Source: Agrocybe praecox (taxonomy: Eukaryota; Basidiomycota; Agaricomycetes; Agaricales; Agrocybaceae). From it: a stretch of DNA of 64,000 nucleotides. The stretch's first letter is position 1, and every line of letters begins with the position of its first letter. The notes beneath the pieces were generated by a model that did not search any database, was not told the origin of the DNA, and worked only from the letters and a program-made list of their open reading frames with translations. Below, one piece after another: positions 11,838 to 25,840 of this stretch. Both the position numbers and the translations under genes were made by a program. The stretch covers positions 2,232,001-2,296,000 of the forward strand of contig OZ024851.1 in assembly GCA_964017145.1 (NCBI GenBank), in the 5' to 3' direction.

Positions 11838-13122
11838 TTAATCAGAAGGTAGGTGAGTTAGATCTATGTTACCCAGATGGATGTAATCCCTCTTCGTTTT
11901 CTTCTTGTGTGACTTGGGAGTAATGGGATATGTGGTTTTTGGTTTAGGAGTTGAGAATACATCAAGTTCTTCGTCTGATGAGAGCTGGATTACTTCGTTC
12001 GAAGATGTTCCCTTGCTAGTGGCCAGAATAGAATTAGGTGTGGGAGTCGACGGCCCAGCTGCATCTTGGAAGAGCCTTCGAGCAGGAGAAAACCTTGACC
12101 TTGAGGGTGTTGAAAAATATGCTTCCCCACCCTTTGCAGTCCCCTCAGAAAGACCACGCCGAGTGGCTTGGGTAGGGGTAGAAGGTACTGGAGAGAGGAA
12201 TGCATTGGAAGGAGTGGATGGGGTTGGCATTGGGAAAGGCCTGGTTCCCGCGCTTAGAGTAAACTCAAAGCCACCGTCATGACGGGTGTGGTCACGCACA
12301 GGAGTGCATGGTACTGGAGTGACCTCTGCTGAACGTTTGCGGCAGCTGGCTGTAGTAGGTGTGAGAGTTGGTTTCTTCCCCGCTTTTTTGGGAGTGGTTT
12401 TTCTTGCATTTGCAGAGCCAACAGTATTGGTGTCGTCTCCTGGTGGCATAGGCACAGCACCTGCTTGCTTCATCTGAGAAATTGTTGAATAAGATGCCCA
12501 AAAAATCTCAAAAGGAAGTTCAATGGAACTACTGACGGTGGTGCGGTTAGTGGCTAATTCAGCCTTTCTGGATATTTCAATGAGAAACATATTTATGACA
12601 AAGCCTCGGCACGAACCTGGCTAAGGAATACTTCACTCCTTCAGGTCCACCATGCTTTTCCCATGAACGATACATGAGTTGACTAATCAAGTATTGCTTG
12701 GCTTCCCTCTGATAATTTAAGTTGCATGTAACATAGCAAAGATCGATGATGTCGTCTTTATCATTGAGCTATTTTATATGCGACAGTCAGCAGTAAGATT
12801 GAACCAAAAAAAAAAAACGAAAATACACTGAAAAGCTTCCCGATTTCGCCTTTATTGCATTTCTTCTAAAAATTGATGTTAAAATCAGTCTCAACACCTG
12901 TACTAGCCTCAAGCGATTAACTGTTAGGCTTACCTTGGGAGCACAAGTGATTGGAGGCCATAAATTCCGATTGTACTGTGATGCTGGATTGGGCCTTCGT
13001 TTGACGGGGTCAAATCCTTCAGCTGGTATCTCAAGCGGATCGTACATTACACTCTGTCGGACCCATCCGAGCTTTAAGAATGCTTCTAACGAGTCACAAA
13101 TGTGACGCCGTTGCTCCTCCAT
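11838..13122 (-). CDS. Family gene E, uncharacterised protein, 348 aa
   Basis: Exons 12934-13122, 12827-12865 (39 nt), 12617-12768, 12537-12567 (31 nt) and 11838-12473 join to 349 codons. The N-terminal exon reads LEAFLKLGW...QYNRNLWPP. Exon 3 reads LNDKDDIIDLCY, then LMYRSWEKHGGPEG, the most diverged version of the WEKWGGP motif. The last exon (212 codons) is Pro/Thr/Ser-rich with a basic patch (KSHKKKTKRDYIHLG) near its end. Intron 4 (12474-12536, 63 nt) is a multiple of three and stop-free, so retention would add 21 residues. I removed it because the other members have an intron at that place and its donor (GTCAGT) and acceptor (TCTCAG) are usable. Function unknown. Confidence 0.77.
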
Positions 13123-14013
13123 TGCGAAACAAGCTTTCTACCGTTGTCGATTAACGATAGACGGCGCGAGGGACAACCGTTAGGTGGGAGGAAGGAAGGC
13201 AGACGATGATCATATGGGAAGAACGAGCTGGGCCCTGGCGGGTTTTCATTAGATAATGATATCGGCAAATTGCGTCGTTAGCGCTGGAGGCTAAATGTGT
13301 TGGTTGTAATGATGCGTCATGCGATCCCAAAAAGGAAGTGATGACCAAGCGACAAGTCAAATGAGATCCATTACACTGCGCTGACACTGCGTTGATCTCG
13401 TAAAGAGAGTCAACGAAGGGAAAACTAACTACTTATATAGGATTTACAATAGGAGGCTAGCTAATGTGGAACTAAATGATAATGGTTTTGAAATAATACT
13501 GAACTAGGAAGAAATAAAACAAGGAATAAAAATAGAACGAGATAAGATTAGATAAGTCAGAGGGAATTCATGAATGTCTTGGGTACACGCCATATGAGGT
13601 TGATCGATGACTCGAGTTAGTTTGTGAAAATTAGGCTATCGTACTTGGGTTATCATGTATACATTTGTTAAATTCAAGCATGATCCCTATAGTGAGCGCT
13701 AGAAGCTAACTTGAACCTTCTGCCTTGTTTGCATCCGCTTGACATAACACATATGCCTCCCTTTTGGGCAACATGTTTATAAATAGAACAGCTATACTTA
13801 GTAACCTGGCACCTTCGTATAAGAGGTGTTCAGTGTAAGTACCTCAGTATCATTCTGTCAAAAAGAGTTTTCAAATTATTAGTGAGCGAAAAATAGACTA
13901 AGTACTAAAGAAAATATAAGGTCTAGACAGGAGGCAGTACATAATGCTGACCCCGCCGAATCACCGAAAACCAAGAACCCACCGAAGGGTAGGTTTTTCC
14001 CACACTTATTTAT
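13123..14013. other. Intergenic stretch, no gene seen
   Basis: About 890 bp between gene E and the U6 gene. It presumably holds the gene E promoter and the upstream part of the U6 promoter. Minus-strand frames at 13086-13387 show no motif. Confidence 0.5.
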
Positions 14014-14037
14014 GTCCCCTTCGGGGTGACATACGAA

Positions 14038-14068
<31 letters not shown>

Positions 14069-14134
14069 GGCCCCTGCACAAGGATGACACGCTTTCCCGG
14101 AGTGGTAGATCTACGGATCTCAATATTTATTTTG
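14014..14134 (+). ncRNA. U6: U6 spliceosomal snRNA
   Basis: The 5' hairpin (GTCCCCTTCGGGG) is followed by the near-universal U6 core: AAAATTGGAACGATACAGAG, then AAGATTAGCATGGCCCCTGC and ACAAGGATGACACGC. This includes the ACAGAG box that pairs with the 5' splice site and the AGC triad region. The core matches eukaryotic U6 almost base for base. After ACACGC the 3' tail differs from the common animal/plant tail and ends near a T-rich stretch (ATTTATTTTG), so the 3' end is approximate. No intron interrupts the core, unlike some fungal U6 genes. It is a Pol III transcript acting in the spliceosome. An AT-rich TTATTTAT stretch lies just upstream. Confidence 0.93.
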
Positions 14135-14411
14135 TTTCGTCTTCTTTACTACGTATGCTACGGCATCCAGAACGCCCTCGCAAAATTATATATTCTTTTA
14201 TAACCATTTTGAAGAGACACTGTTGAAATTAAAAGCCTTTGTATCGGGAAAATATTGAAGTTGACATTGCCCCAATAACGTTCTCGTAGAAAAACAATAA
14301 AAGTAAAAGTAAATAATAGTAACATATGTATACAAGAATTAATCATTTGGTCAAGTACAGCCTATCTTATAAATCTCTCTGCGTAAAAACAGCAGAAAAA
14401 GTATATCGAGA

Positions 14412-17400
14412 CTAAGCCAAGGAAGTCGGAGCAGCTTGCAAAATGAGAATGCTAGCATTCACTCCAGTAAGCGCTAAAGCGGCTCCAACATCTCCGAGCG
14501 TTCTGGGAACAGAGTTCGTCATTGACCCATTTCCTGAAGCCAAAGAGCGAAGCTCCGCTCCGAGCGATTCCACAGCCATCCTTCGCGAGCGACCAGCAAG
14601 AACGATCAATGTTTTCGGAGACTGCAAAGCAAGCGTGCTCGCTTCGTCCTTGACTGATTCGACTACGTGGTGCAGCGGCTTCGTTGCTGACTCTTCGCGG
14701 AACGTGATGCGCGAAAGGGCGGGAGACGTTGAACTAGACTTGTCGGATTGGGATAAAGGTCTTGTGTATCTGTCCCAGAGAATGTTGTCGGCTGTCTCTG
14801 ATGAGATACGCATTTGAGGAGTAGCTTGTCCATAGATGGTATCAGCCGCTGAGATTGTCTTTTCGTTCGGTCAGCACAAAACAAAACAAAAAAAAGAATA
14901 AATATTAAAAAAACTCACGTTATGAGGAAGCGGCCCAGGCAAATGAAGTGCAGAGGGTGAAACCGGAGCAACCAGCGAAGTCTCGTTTGGGGCCGTGTTG
15001 TGCATCCCTGTGATCCGAAGTACAGTTGCAGTAACCAAAGGGTTAGCACAAAGCTGGACGAGGAACCTCAGTGCTAGACGATCGTCTGGTCCACCAAAGA
15101 AAGGAAGGAACAAGTGTTGTCTGCTATTCGCTTTAGATGTGTGGATGACACTACGATCGACGAATAATGCAGTATCGACGGGAGATTTCGAGAAGACCTT
15201 CCGGATGTATTCCGAATAAACAATGGAGCTGGTCTGGTCCTGAGATGTCGTCTTATGGAACATGCCATCGAAAGGATTAGCGTCGCGTCTAGGAGTGTGC
15301 TCGTGGACTAGAGCTTCGTCTTGAACAGTAGTCGTAGTAGTTGTACCTCTCGGCCATGGAATAAATACCATTTCCGAGCCAGTTTCAGATATATGGTTGG
15401 CGATTGTCTCGGGGAATTCGTCGAAGTTGACAACAGAGAGGTGCGCGCTGACGTTGAAGTCGTAAATTTGGCCGAATGTCCTGTAAACCGTCACGACGGG
15501 ATCGTTATGGATCAACGATTCAGCTTCTTGGGATCGCAAGACGGCGGATGTTCGATTTGTGAGCTCCATGAGACGTAGGGCATCGATAGAGATAGTAAAA
15601 GGATGATTACTAGCCACCGGCCGAGATTCTGCGAATCCAGCTTCGATAGCTTTCTCGTCGACAGTGCTAAGTCCTGATGCACTGGATGACTTAACAGGTA
15701 CTTTGAGAAGCTGAGATAGGGTCATTGCTGCGGGTAAAGCCTCCATTTTATCGAGCACGATTGAAAATTTGGTTTTGCTATCGACATCCAATGGAGATGG
15801 AGACGAAGAAACCCCCTCGTCTCCAAGTGTTTTGATTCCTTTGTGGTGGATACGGTATCGCGCCGGGTAGAATAAAAGCACGAGAGGTGTTGTCATGAAG
15901 GTGAGAATTAATGCATGAACAACGAACATTGAGAACGTCTTAGGGTCAAGGATGTTGGCCTGAAGACCGATGTTCAGCACAATCAACTCGACGAGCCTGA
16001 ACAGACGTTTTAAGTATGGAGTTTGACAATCAACATAAGATTCCTCACCCTTTACAACTCATTAGCGATCCAATAGCTCCGGATTCCCGCCAATTGAAGC
16101 CTCCATAATATGCGGTAGCACCGCATGATACAAATTTCGAGGTGAAAGCAACGAGGCAAATGAGAACGATGTACCCCCAATCTTTTCCTTCATTTAACAA
16201 GCTGAGATTTGTTTTCAATCCGGAGAGTGTGAAGTACTTTATTGGATGAAATTCAGAGCAACACAAAGAAGATCACAATCATTCACTCACAATTGGAAGC
16301 AGCAAAATGGAGACGAGATCCTCAAGCTTCTCGACCAAAGAGATGGCATATCCATTTTCGTGTGGGACAATCAATCCAGCCAGGAACCCGCCTGTAAGGT
16401 TGAAATTAGTTCCACGCAAAAATAGAAGAGATAACAGTAATAGCATACCAAAAATAGGATGAATACCAATAATATCTGTGAAGAAAGCAGATACTAAGAC
16501 GATGACAAGCGTAAGAGTCATCATCAGAACAGTGGGAGCCCCCTGTTCCAAGCTGCCTGTGCGTTTCGCCAACCAACGATAGGCCCATTTTCCTGGGAAG
16601 AGTAACATGATCGTGTATCCAACACCTGCTAAAAGGATCCATAGAGCGGTGAGTTTTGAAGAAGCATTCACCAATGCCACTGTCAAAGCCAGAAGAATCC
16701 ATCCCACGACATCGTTCCCAATCCCGGCGGAGAGCGTTACGAGCCCGACTTCAGTATCAAGCAGTTTAAGTTCTGTCAGAATACGACAAAGGACCGGAAA
16801 CGCGGTAATCCCGATCGCAACAGCGACAAATAGAAGGAAGTGCCCAAAATTAACGGATTTGTTGATGTATTCCTTGTAAATACCGACGCCCAATGCTGCC
16901 CCCAATCCCAACGGAATAACTAATCCAGCGATAGAGACTGATGCTGAGGCCATAATATTTCGTTTGAGCACACGCGTGTCGATCTCGAGACCGACCAGGA
17001 AGAGGAAGAACACGAGACCGATTGTACTGGTAAGAGCGAGGGAGGGCATGCCTGCGTCCGGGAAGATGGCAGGCAGGAAACCTGGAATGCGGCCCAAGAC
17101 TGTAGGTCCAAGCAAAACGCCTCCAATGACTTCAGCGATAACTCTGGGCTGGCGTATACGCGCCAATATTAACGAGAGTGTCTGCGTCATAGCCAGAATG
17201 ATAACTTTTGTTGTACGCTTAGTCCAGTACTGATCCAAATAGAGGTTGCAACTTCACTTACTGACTTGGATGACCCATAACTTGAAAGGATCTGTAGCGC
17301 TATAAGCCGCGGGATTGTCTCCTGAAATCACGCCTCCCTACACAACGTTCAAAGCATAATATGAGACTGAGACCATATAGAACACCTATAAAATCGAAAC

Positions 17401-17461
17401 ACACCTGCTCACTAGCAGCTCTCGCAAAAAGACCAAGTACTTGGTCCGCAAATTCACCCAT
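14412..17461 (-). CDS. K+/H+ antiporter of the CPA2 (KHA1-like) family, 903 aa
   Basis: Exons 17405-17461, 17266-17337, 16449-17217, 16291-16391, 16049-16236, 14919-15996 and 14412-14858 join to 904 codons, close to yeast Kha1 (873 aa). Residues about 30-440 form the Na+/H+-exchanger membrane domain: ARIRQPRVIAEVIGG, GPTVLGRIPGF, LVGLEID, AFPVLCRILTELKLL, GIGNDVVGWILLA (conserved Asn-Asp of the ion site), IIGIHPIFGGFLAG, LIVPHENGYA, LLPIYFTLSGL and NEGKDWGY. Residues about 440-903 are a hydrophilic cytosolic regulatory region. The intron at 16392-16448 is 57 nt and stop-free, but keeping it would break the IFG|GFLAG match. The donor of the second intron (GTCAGT, acceptor CTAAG) and the acceptor of the last (AAAG) were picked by frame and are less sure. 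It likely moves K+ or Na+ against H+ in an internal membrane. Confidence 0.9.
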
Positions 17462-18015
17462 AGTAAAAGAGGTTACTGAGGTGGAAAGCTGGGCGAAACG
17501 GTGGGTCCGGTATGTTTCAGCGCTCTTATACCTCTGATATATGATCGAGATACCCCATCAGGGTCGGCTGTGTCTCTATCAATAAAAGATGCGATTGAAT
17601 GGAATGCAGGCACCAAAAGCCTAATTCCTCTCCGCAAAGGTGCGCTCTAAGCTCTTCATGCGCATAACGTGCTATAAAATCTTATAACATGAGAGGCAGC
17701 AAGTGTTAGACTTTTTATGATCGATCGAAATGACAGATATCTAGACAAGAAAAGGTTAGTTTATTTTCCAAGACAGCAAGGTTCCTTGGAGACGTGCTAT
17801 TTATAGCTCAATTCCGTGCTCAAGTAGTAACTCCTTGAGACACCGCCGCGTCGCCCTGCAATAATTGAATTATAAAAATATGTCAAGTATGTTATTTCTC
17901 CTTTTGAATTTGCGTTTTCTCTATGTATGTAAGTAGTAAGTATAAAACCCTCGAAGATGAACCCCACTACGCCTTTGTATATTGTGTTTATAAGCGAAAG
18001 CCCTTCATTCTCCGT
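17462..18015. other. Intergenic stretch, no gene seen
   Basis: About 550 bp between the antiporter start and the 3' end of the prolyl-tRNA synthetase gene. It should hold the antiporter promoter and the synthetase 3' UTR. No coding signal was found. Confidence 0.5.
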
Positions 18016-20779
<2,764 letters not shown>

Positions 20780-21679
20780 CGAGGCCTTACAGCAAAGTGC
20801 CTCAAAGCCTCAGACGTGTCACACTCCAAGTTGCCTCGGTTAGATAAAAATTTGCATCGTCGTCGCCGGCCCTATCAGCGGCCTTGTCTTGATCTATCAC
20901 TGTCAACACTCGTTCTGAAGCGACTGGGACACGAAATTGCCTGGCAAGCTATTCATTACCCCAAATAATAGCATTGTACACGGAGGACAGACTTTGGAAT
21001 TTCTTATGCTTGAAAAAATATCCTATGTCGATCCAGGATTTGCTCAGCAGGCGGCAGTTCCAACTTTCGGGGAAGGATCTTGCGGGGACTACGCATATCG
21101 TACACACGACACGTCCTTCTGTAACGATTCTAAGAAGAAAATTGGGCACATATGTCTCGGGCTCTTGCTATCAACTTACGGCAATCTATCTTCATCTTTC
21201 GGGTCGGAGGAGGAGGATATTGCGTTACCTACGTGGCGATTGTTGGAGACAATGTCGAGTTTACACCGAACATCAGTTCAACGGTTCTCGTCGTCTGTTT
21301 TCTCAGATGTTCGCAATTTACACGATATTTTTGCAACCTTTTTCTCTTACGGCCAAATTCTTGCAAGGCGCGCTCGCAGAGCTCAAAACCGCAGTGTTCA
21401 CTGAGGGACAGTACTGAAGTTTCTTACAAGGTGGAGACTATCTCTTCGAATTATTGTACCTGCTGCGTTGTCCAGCGCTTGGGGAAAAGGCCATATCTAA
21501 ACGCGTTGGATATCTCTAGCACGCGAACCCTCAAAGCAAACAAAAAATCGTGTGTAAAAAGCCTCGAATTCTTCAAAGGAAATCAAAACAATAGCCACAA
21601 GATGGGAATGTTCAATGGTATGCGCAGCTTTCACTATCGGTGCTGCTTAGCAGCTTCTGACGTCTCGACTCCTCTCGCG
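20780..21679. other. Intergenic stretch at left edge of the NLR array, no gene seen
   Basis: About 0.9 kb upstream of prolyl-tRNA synthetase. Overlapping plus-strand frames (20937-21417) have no motif and no relatives in the window. The repeated NLR flank begins near 21680, so the left border of the tandem array falls close to there. Confidence 0.5.
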
Positions 21680-22089
21680 TTCTCATATTCTAATAGTTTT
21701 CCATGCCTCTTTGTGGCCACTCTGAATTTCCACTCTGGAATGGGCACAATATTTGATTCTATGCGTGAATTTCTGGCATCCTTGGAACTTGGAAGCCATG
21801 AACTTTCTCGAGACTCATTAGAGCTTGATCGAAGGTTTTAGACGATCTTTTGAATTAAAAATTCTGGACGCCTTACATATAGGAAAAATGCGATTTTTTT
21901 CTAACCATGCATGCCAACATAGCCGATCGTGGTGTCTAATTATAAGTCGCATTGGGTCCATGGCTGTGTCGTGGGTTTATATAAAGGAGCCTTAGGAGAC
22001 ACCTGTCCTCTATCCTCCCTGATCATTCTGCTTTGGAGGTTCGGTCTAACTTCTAGAAGGCTTCTTCCGCTCGCATTGGACCAGTAGCA
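21680..22089 (+). repeat. Repeated 5' flank of NLR copy N1
   Basis: This block (CCATGCCTCT..., the GTGAATTTCTGGCAT stretch, ..GACGATCTTTT.., ..GCATTGGGTCCATGGCTGTG.., the TATA box and the 5' UTR) recurs upstream of all six NLR copies. N1 lacks the more distal part of the flank found at N2-N6, so its block is the shortest. Confidence 0.85.
21976..21987 (+). promoter_or_regulatory. TATA box of N1
   Basis: TTTATATAAAGG lies about 110 bp before the ATG at 22090. The same element in the same context precedes N2-N6. Confidence 0.75.
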
Positions 22090-25061
22090 ATGTCTGGAAA
22101 TGATCATCAACATCAACACGCAATGTTTGGGGGAGATGTGAATATATTCGGGGGAAGTTTCGTCAATGTAAACGGAGGCAATGGACGGAAGGGTGCGTCA
22201 CTATAAGAATTTCAAGAATCGGCTTTACCCTGATACATTCTTATGAAGCATCACTTGACATCCTGACGGATGCGGTCGCACATACCGCGTTCCACGACTC
22301 TGCAGCACGTTTTGATCCTCCAAAATGTCACCCTAATACACGCGTTGCGGTGCTCGACAAGATCATGAGCTGGGTGCAGCGCTGTGACTCCGAAACTAGG
22401 GACAAGTTTGTGATGTGGCTTACGGGGGCCGCAGGTGCAGGCAAATCGGCGATCGCACAGAGCTTTATTGAACTGTGCCTTTTGAAGGACCTCATCATTG
22501 CGAGCTTTTTCTTTGGAAAATCAGATGGCGGTTGAAATCACGCAGGAGCACTCGTTGCAACACTCGCCTACCAGATTTGGCGCATGTTCCCGGCGGTACA
22601 GGACGAAATCATCTCTGTCATTGACGCCGATCCCCTCATTTTCACAAGAAATTTGAGGCACCAATTTACTCAGCTAATCGCACAACCTCTGGATCGCATC
22701 TGCAGTGCGGGTACTTCATGGCCCCCTGGATTATATCGTGTCATTGTAATCGACGGCCTGGATGAATGCCTCAACGAGGAATCACAACAGGACATTATAC
22801 AAATCATATCCAACGCCGTACGACAATTCAAACTACCCATACTATTTTTCATCGCCAGCCGACCGGAACATAATATCCATGTCGCCTTCACCTCGGAAGG
22901 AATGATGGGACTCTTTACACGACTATATCTAGACGACACTTACAAGCCTGATGAAGACATCTTTGAATTCCTGAAAAACAGCTTTGAGGAAATTAGGATG
23001 ACGCATCCCTTCAAAAATCTGATCCCAGAGGAGTGGCCCAGTCCAGGATCATTGAAATCCCTTGTTAAAAAAGCATCCGGACAGTTTATCTTTGCGGCGA
23101 CAGTCATCGGATATGTAAAATCCATTCGGCATCTACCTCATCTCCGGCTCGACACTGTAATGAACCTCCGACCAGGTCAGGGTGACTTGCCGTTTGCACA
23201 ATTAGATGAGATGTATCGAACTATTCTCTCGACCGCGGAAGACGTCAAACAAGTTCTGTACGCCCTCAGTATTTACTCACTTGACTTACCAGAAGGACAC
23301 TATGTGGACGAGTTTGACATATGCGAGTATTTGGGGATTCTGCCGGAGGAGCTCGAGCTGTTATTTTGTGATCTTGGAGCAATTGTTTCAATCCAGGAGA
23401 TCGGGGGTCGAAAGCGAAAGCTTCAGATTCTACATGCTTCACTTCACGACTTCTTACTTGATCCAGCGCGGTCTAAGCAGCATTTCATTGACATCGAGAT
23501 TTATAGGACACGACATGTGACAAATATTCTTCATTATGTCAATGCCTCTAATCTGGATGTGCTGGAAAATGGTGAGTGATTTAGGATTAATGATCCAATT
23601 TCTCACATTATACAGCCATCCATCAGGAGCCATTGCCAGAGTTCATCCAGCTTTCGTCGTCAATAATTTCATTTGGAAAAATTTCCAACTCTGTAGAAGC
23701 TCGACAGAGCTAATCAACGCGGCTTCGTCTCTCTCCCCTAAAATAATTCCTCAAAATTTGTCAACCAACTGGGATCGTGGACGACAATTGTTTCTGTGGT
23801 ATAATCTTTTGCCATTTTTTGCCCACATGGTAGTTGTATTTTCTTCGTGGCCTGTTTTAATTCACAGTTTTCTAATCGACGCTTTCAGGCACCTCAGGAT
23901 TCAAGATGGGCACCAATAAAGCGACAGCACGAGGACGAGCTTGATAAGCGTCTCTGCGCGAGCATACCTACTTATTTTGACAGTGTCACCTCCCTTGCAG
24001 TTCTATGTGTTGCGATACATCTAGGGACGAACTTGCTTGTTCCGGGTTGCCTGGACCTAGAAGGAACTGTCGTTCGCTTTTACGATTCGAGCATACCTGG
24101 GGGGATTTTCCGACTGGATCCCCTTTATCTCACGGTGATGAAGCGCGACAGGACTGGTGGAAATTTGGACGAATGTTGGTTGCGTCTTGTAAGGTTTATA
24201 CAAAATCCAGCTATACCGGGGAAATATACTTTAGGCGGTGATGAATACGCAAAGGCCGCTTTATACTTTTTCGAGGCACTCGAAGGGTTGGCATACTCCA
24301 GGATAGATTTAAAATCTCTCTTTGACGAAATTTTTTTAACGCGTCATCTCGCTTTCGACCACGGCATCTGGATATTAGACGGTAGTAGGGAATACTCTCA
24401 CAATCGCAAATTTACGCACATGTTTTTGCTTCTAGGTTATACCAAGTTCTTGCTTTCCCTCTCTGCACGGTCGGAAGGTTTACTTCAACATTGTCATGAG
24501 CAAAAACTCTTGACCAACGAGCTCATGAAACACTTTCCGAGCCGTACCGACCTCTTAAAACAGGAAATGAAGGCATACGTAGAGCGAGTCGAAGGCAGGC
24601 CTACAGTGGAATCACCGAAAATCCATTCCAGGGAAATTTATAGCGCAATAGTGGAGCACGGTACAAGCACAGACAACGTACTAGGAGGAAGCTTGGTTGT
24701 AATAGATCCAACTCAAGCCTTGGAACTATTACCTGACTCGTCAAAAGACGTTCAAACATTACACAAACCAAAACTCCTCGACGAATTCATTGCTTGCTTT
24801 CAATATCACACAACCGTTCAATCACGCGAGACGATCTCAGGGCAAGATCCTGATTCGGCAGAGTTACCACAGACAGAGCAAGGCGAGTCGGGAGAAGGCT
24901 TGACAGATAGCAGCCCACCTCAAGACTCGGCACCTTTAAATAACACGATGAAGAACATTATTCCGGGGACACTCGTGCCCGTTCACTCTATGTCCATCAA
25001 GGTTCTACTATTCTCCCTTTTTCTTGCTCTTTTCCTCTCTCTATTTTATATATGGGCATAA
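22090..25061 (+). pseudogene. NLR copy N1: NACHT protein with C-terminal membrane anchor, premature stop at codon 130
   Basis: Exons 22090-22192, 22249-23571, 23627-23829 and 23889-25061 give 934 codons. Residues 1-34 are the family start (FGGDVNIFGGSFVNVNGG). The NACHT domain has Walker A GAAGAGKSAIAQ (about 94-105), Walker B VIVIDGLDEC (about 199-208) and FIASRPE (about 236-241). A winged-helix-like stretch ends ILHASLHDFLLDP. Exons 3-4 encode a C-terminal domain I do not recognise (no WD40, ankyrin or TPR repeats visible), then a Ser/Glu-rich linker and a hydrophobic end (KVLLFSLFLALFLSLFYIWA) that looks like a tail anchor. Codon 130 is TGA (22533-22535) where N2-N6 have CGA, a single C-to-T change just after the P-loop. 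All else is open, so the loss is recent, or the stop is a sequencing error or is read through. Confidence 0.88.
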
Positions 25062-25199
25062 ACACGCCCGCCTACTCGCTTATTCTTACGTACTTTCATG
25101 TTGATCGTACTTGACTATTGGGCAATAAATCAAATTTATATGTATCTGTGTAATAACTGAGGTGACCGATCCCTTCCCATGCCATTCAGTACAAAGTTA

Positions 25200-25660
25200 G
25201 TCTCGATCGTAATGGGTTTGATGGACGGGGAAACTGAAGCGCTGAAGGGTGGTTAGTGATTTGGGGAAGGATGATTTAGGTGGCTAGGTCTGGATTTTTG
25301 GAAGCGAGCGGATGTGATACGCGCACCTGGGATGGGGAATTGAATGAATGTGTCGACGTCGACACAGACTGTTTGAAGGCAAAAATCTCAAGCCCATCGA
25401 AGTCGTTGGTTTCGCCGTTGGATGGGAATGAAAAGTATTCAATAATCTGGAGTATAATGCAGCATCGGATGGGATTTGTAGATTTGTGGGATATGGATGC
25501 GAAAGGATGGATGGAGGCGAATCCGGGTCTTTGGATTCTTTTTCGGCTTTTTGAAAAGTATTCAGCACATCCGCAAATATGATCATGAATAATATTGAAC
25601 TCAAAATCTGATAGTGGTACATGTGAAATGACGCCATCCTACGCGGACACAAGTTCTATA
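25200..25660. repeat. Repeated intergenic block T, copy 1
   Basis: A block holding GGTTTGATGGACGGGGAA, GATTTAGGTG and GGAAGCGAGCGGATG recurs between the NLR tail and the HAM1-like pseudogene in most intervals (parts of 31965-32545, 51636-51970, 59390-59670). Open frames on either strand are not conserved between copies, so I read it as non-coding. Confidence 0.65.
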
Positions 25661-25840
25661 AGAAGAAAATAAGATAGAAATATAAGATATGAAAAGTCAC
25701 AAAAACATCAAAGAAATACCATGAGATCTTTCCGATCCTCTGTGGTTGTCATAAAAAGATGAATTATAAATAGAAACATTAGGAAGAGGATCACCAAGAA
25801 AGAGAGGATGAAAAAGAAAAAGAAAACCAATATGATCAAA

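Noticed and set aside
25284..25652. 122-codon minus-strand frame behind N1
   Set aside because: Copies at 51683-51958 and 59393-59674 have different ends and interruptions; there is no motif. It is treated as non-coding block T.
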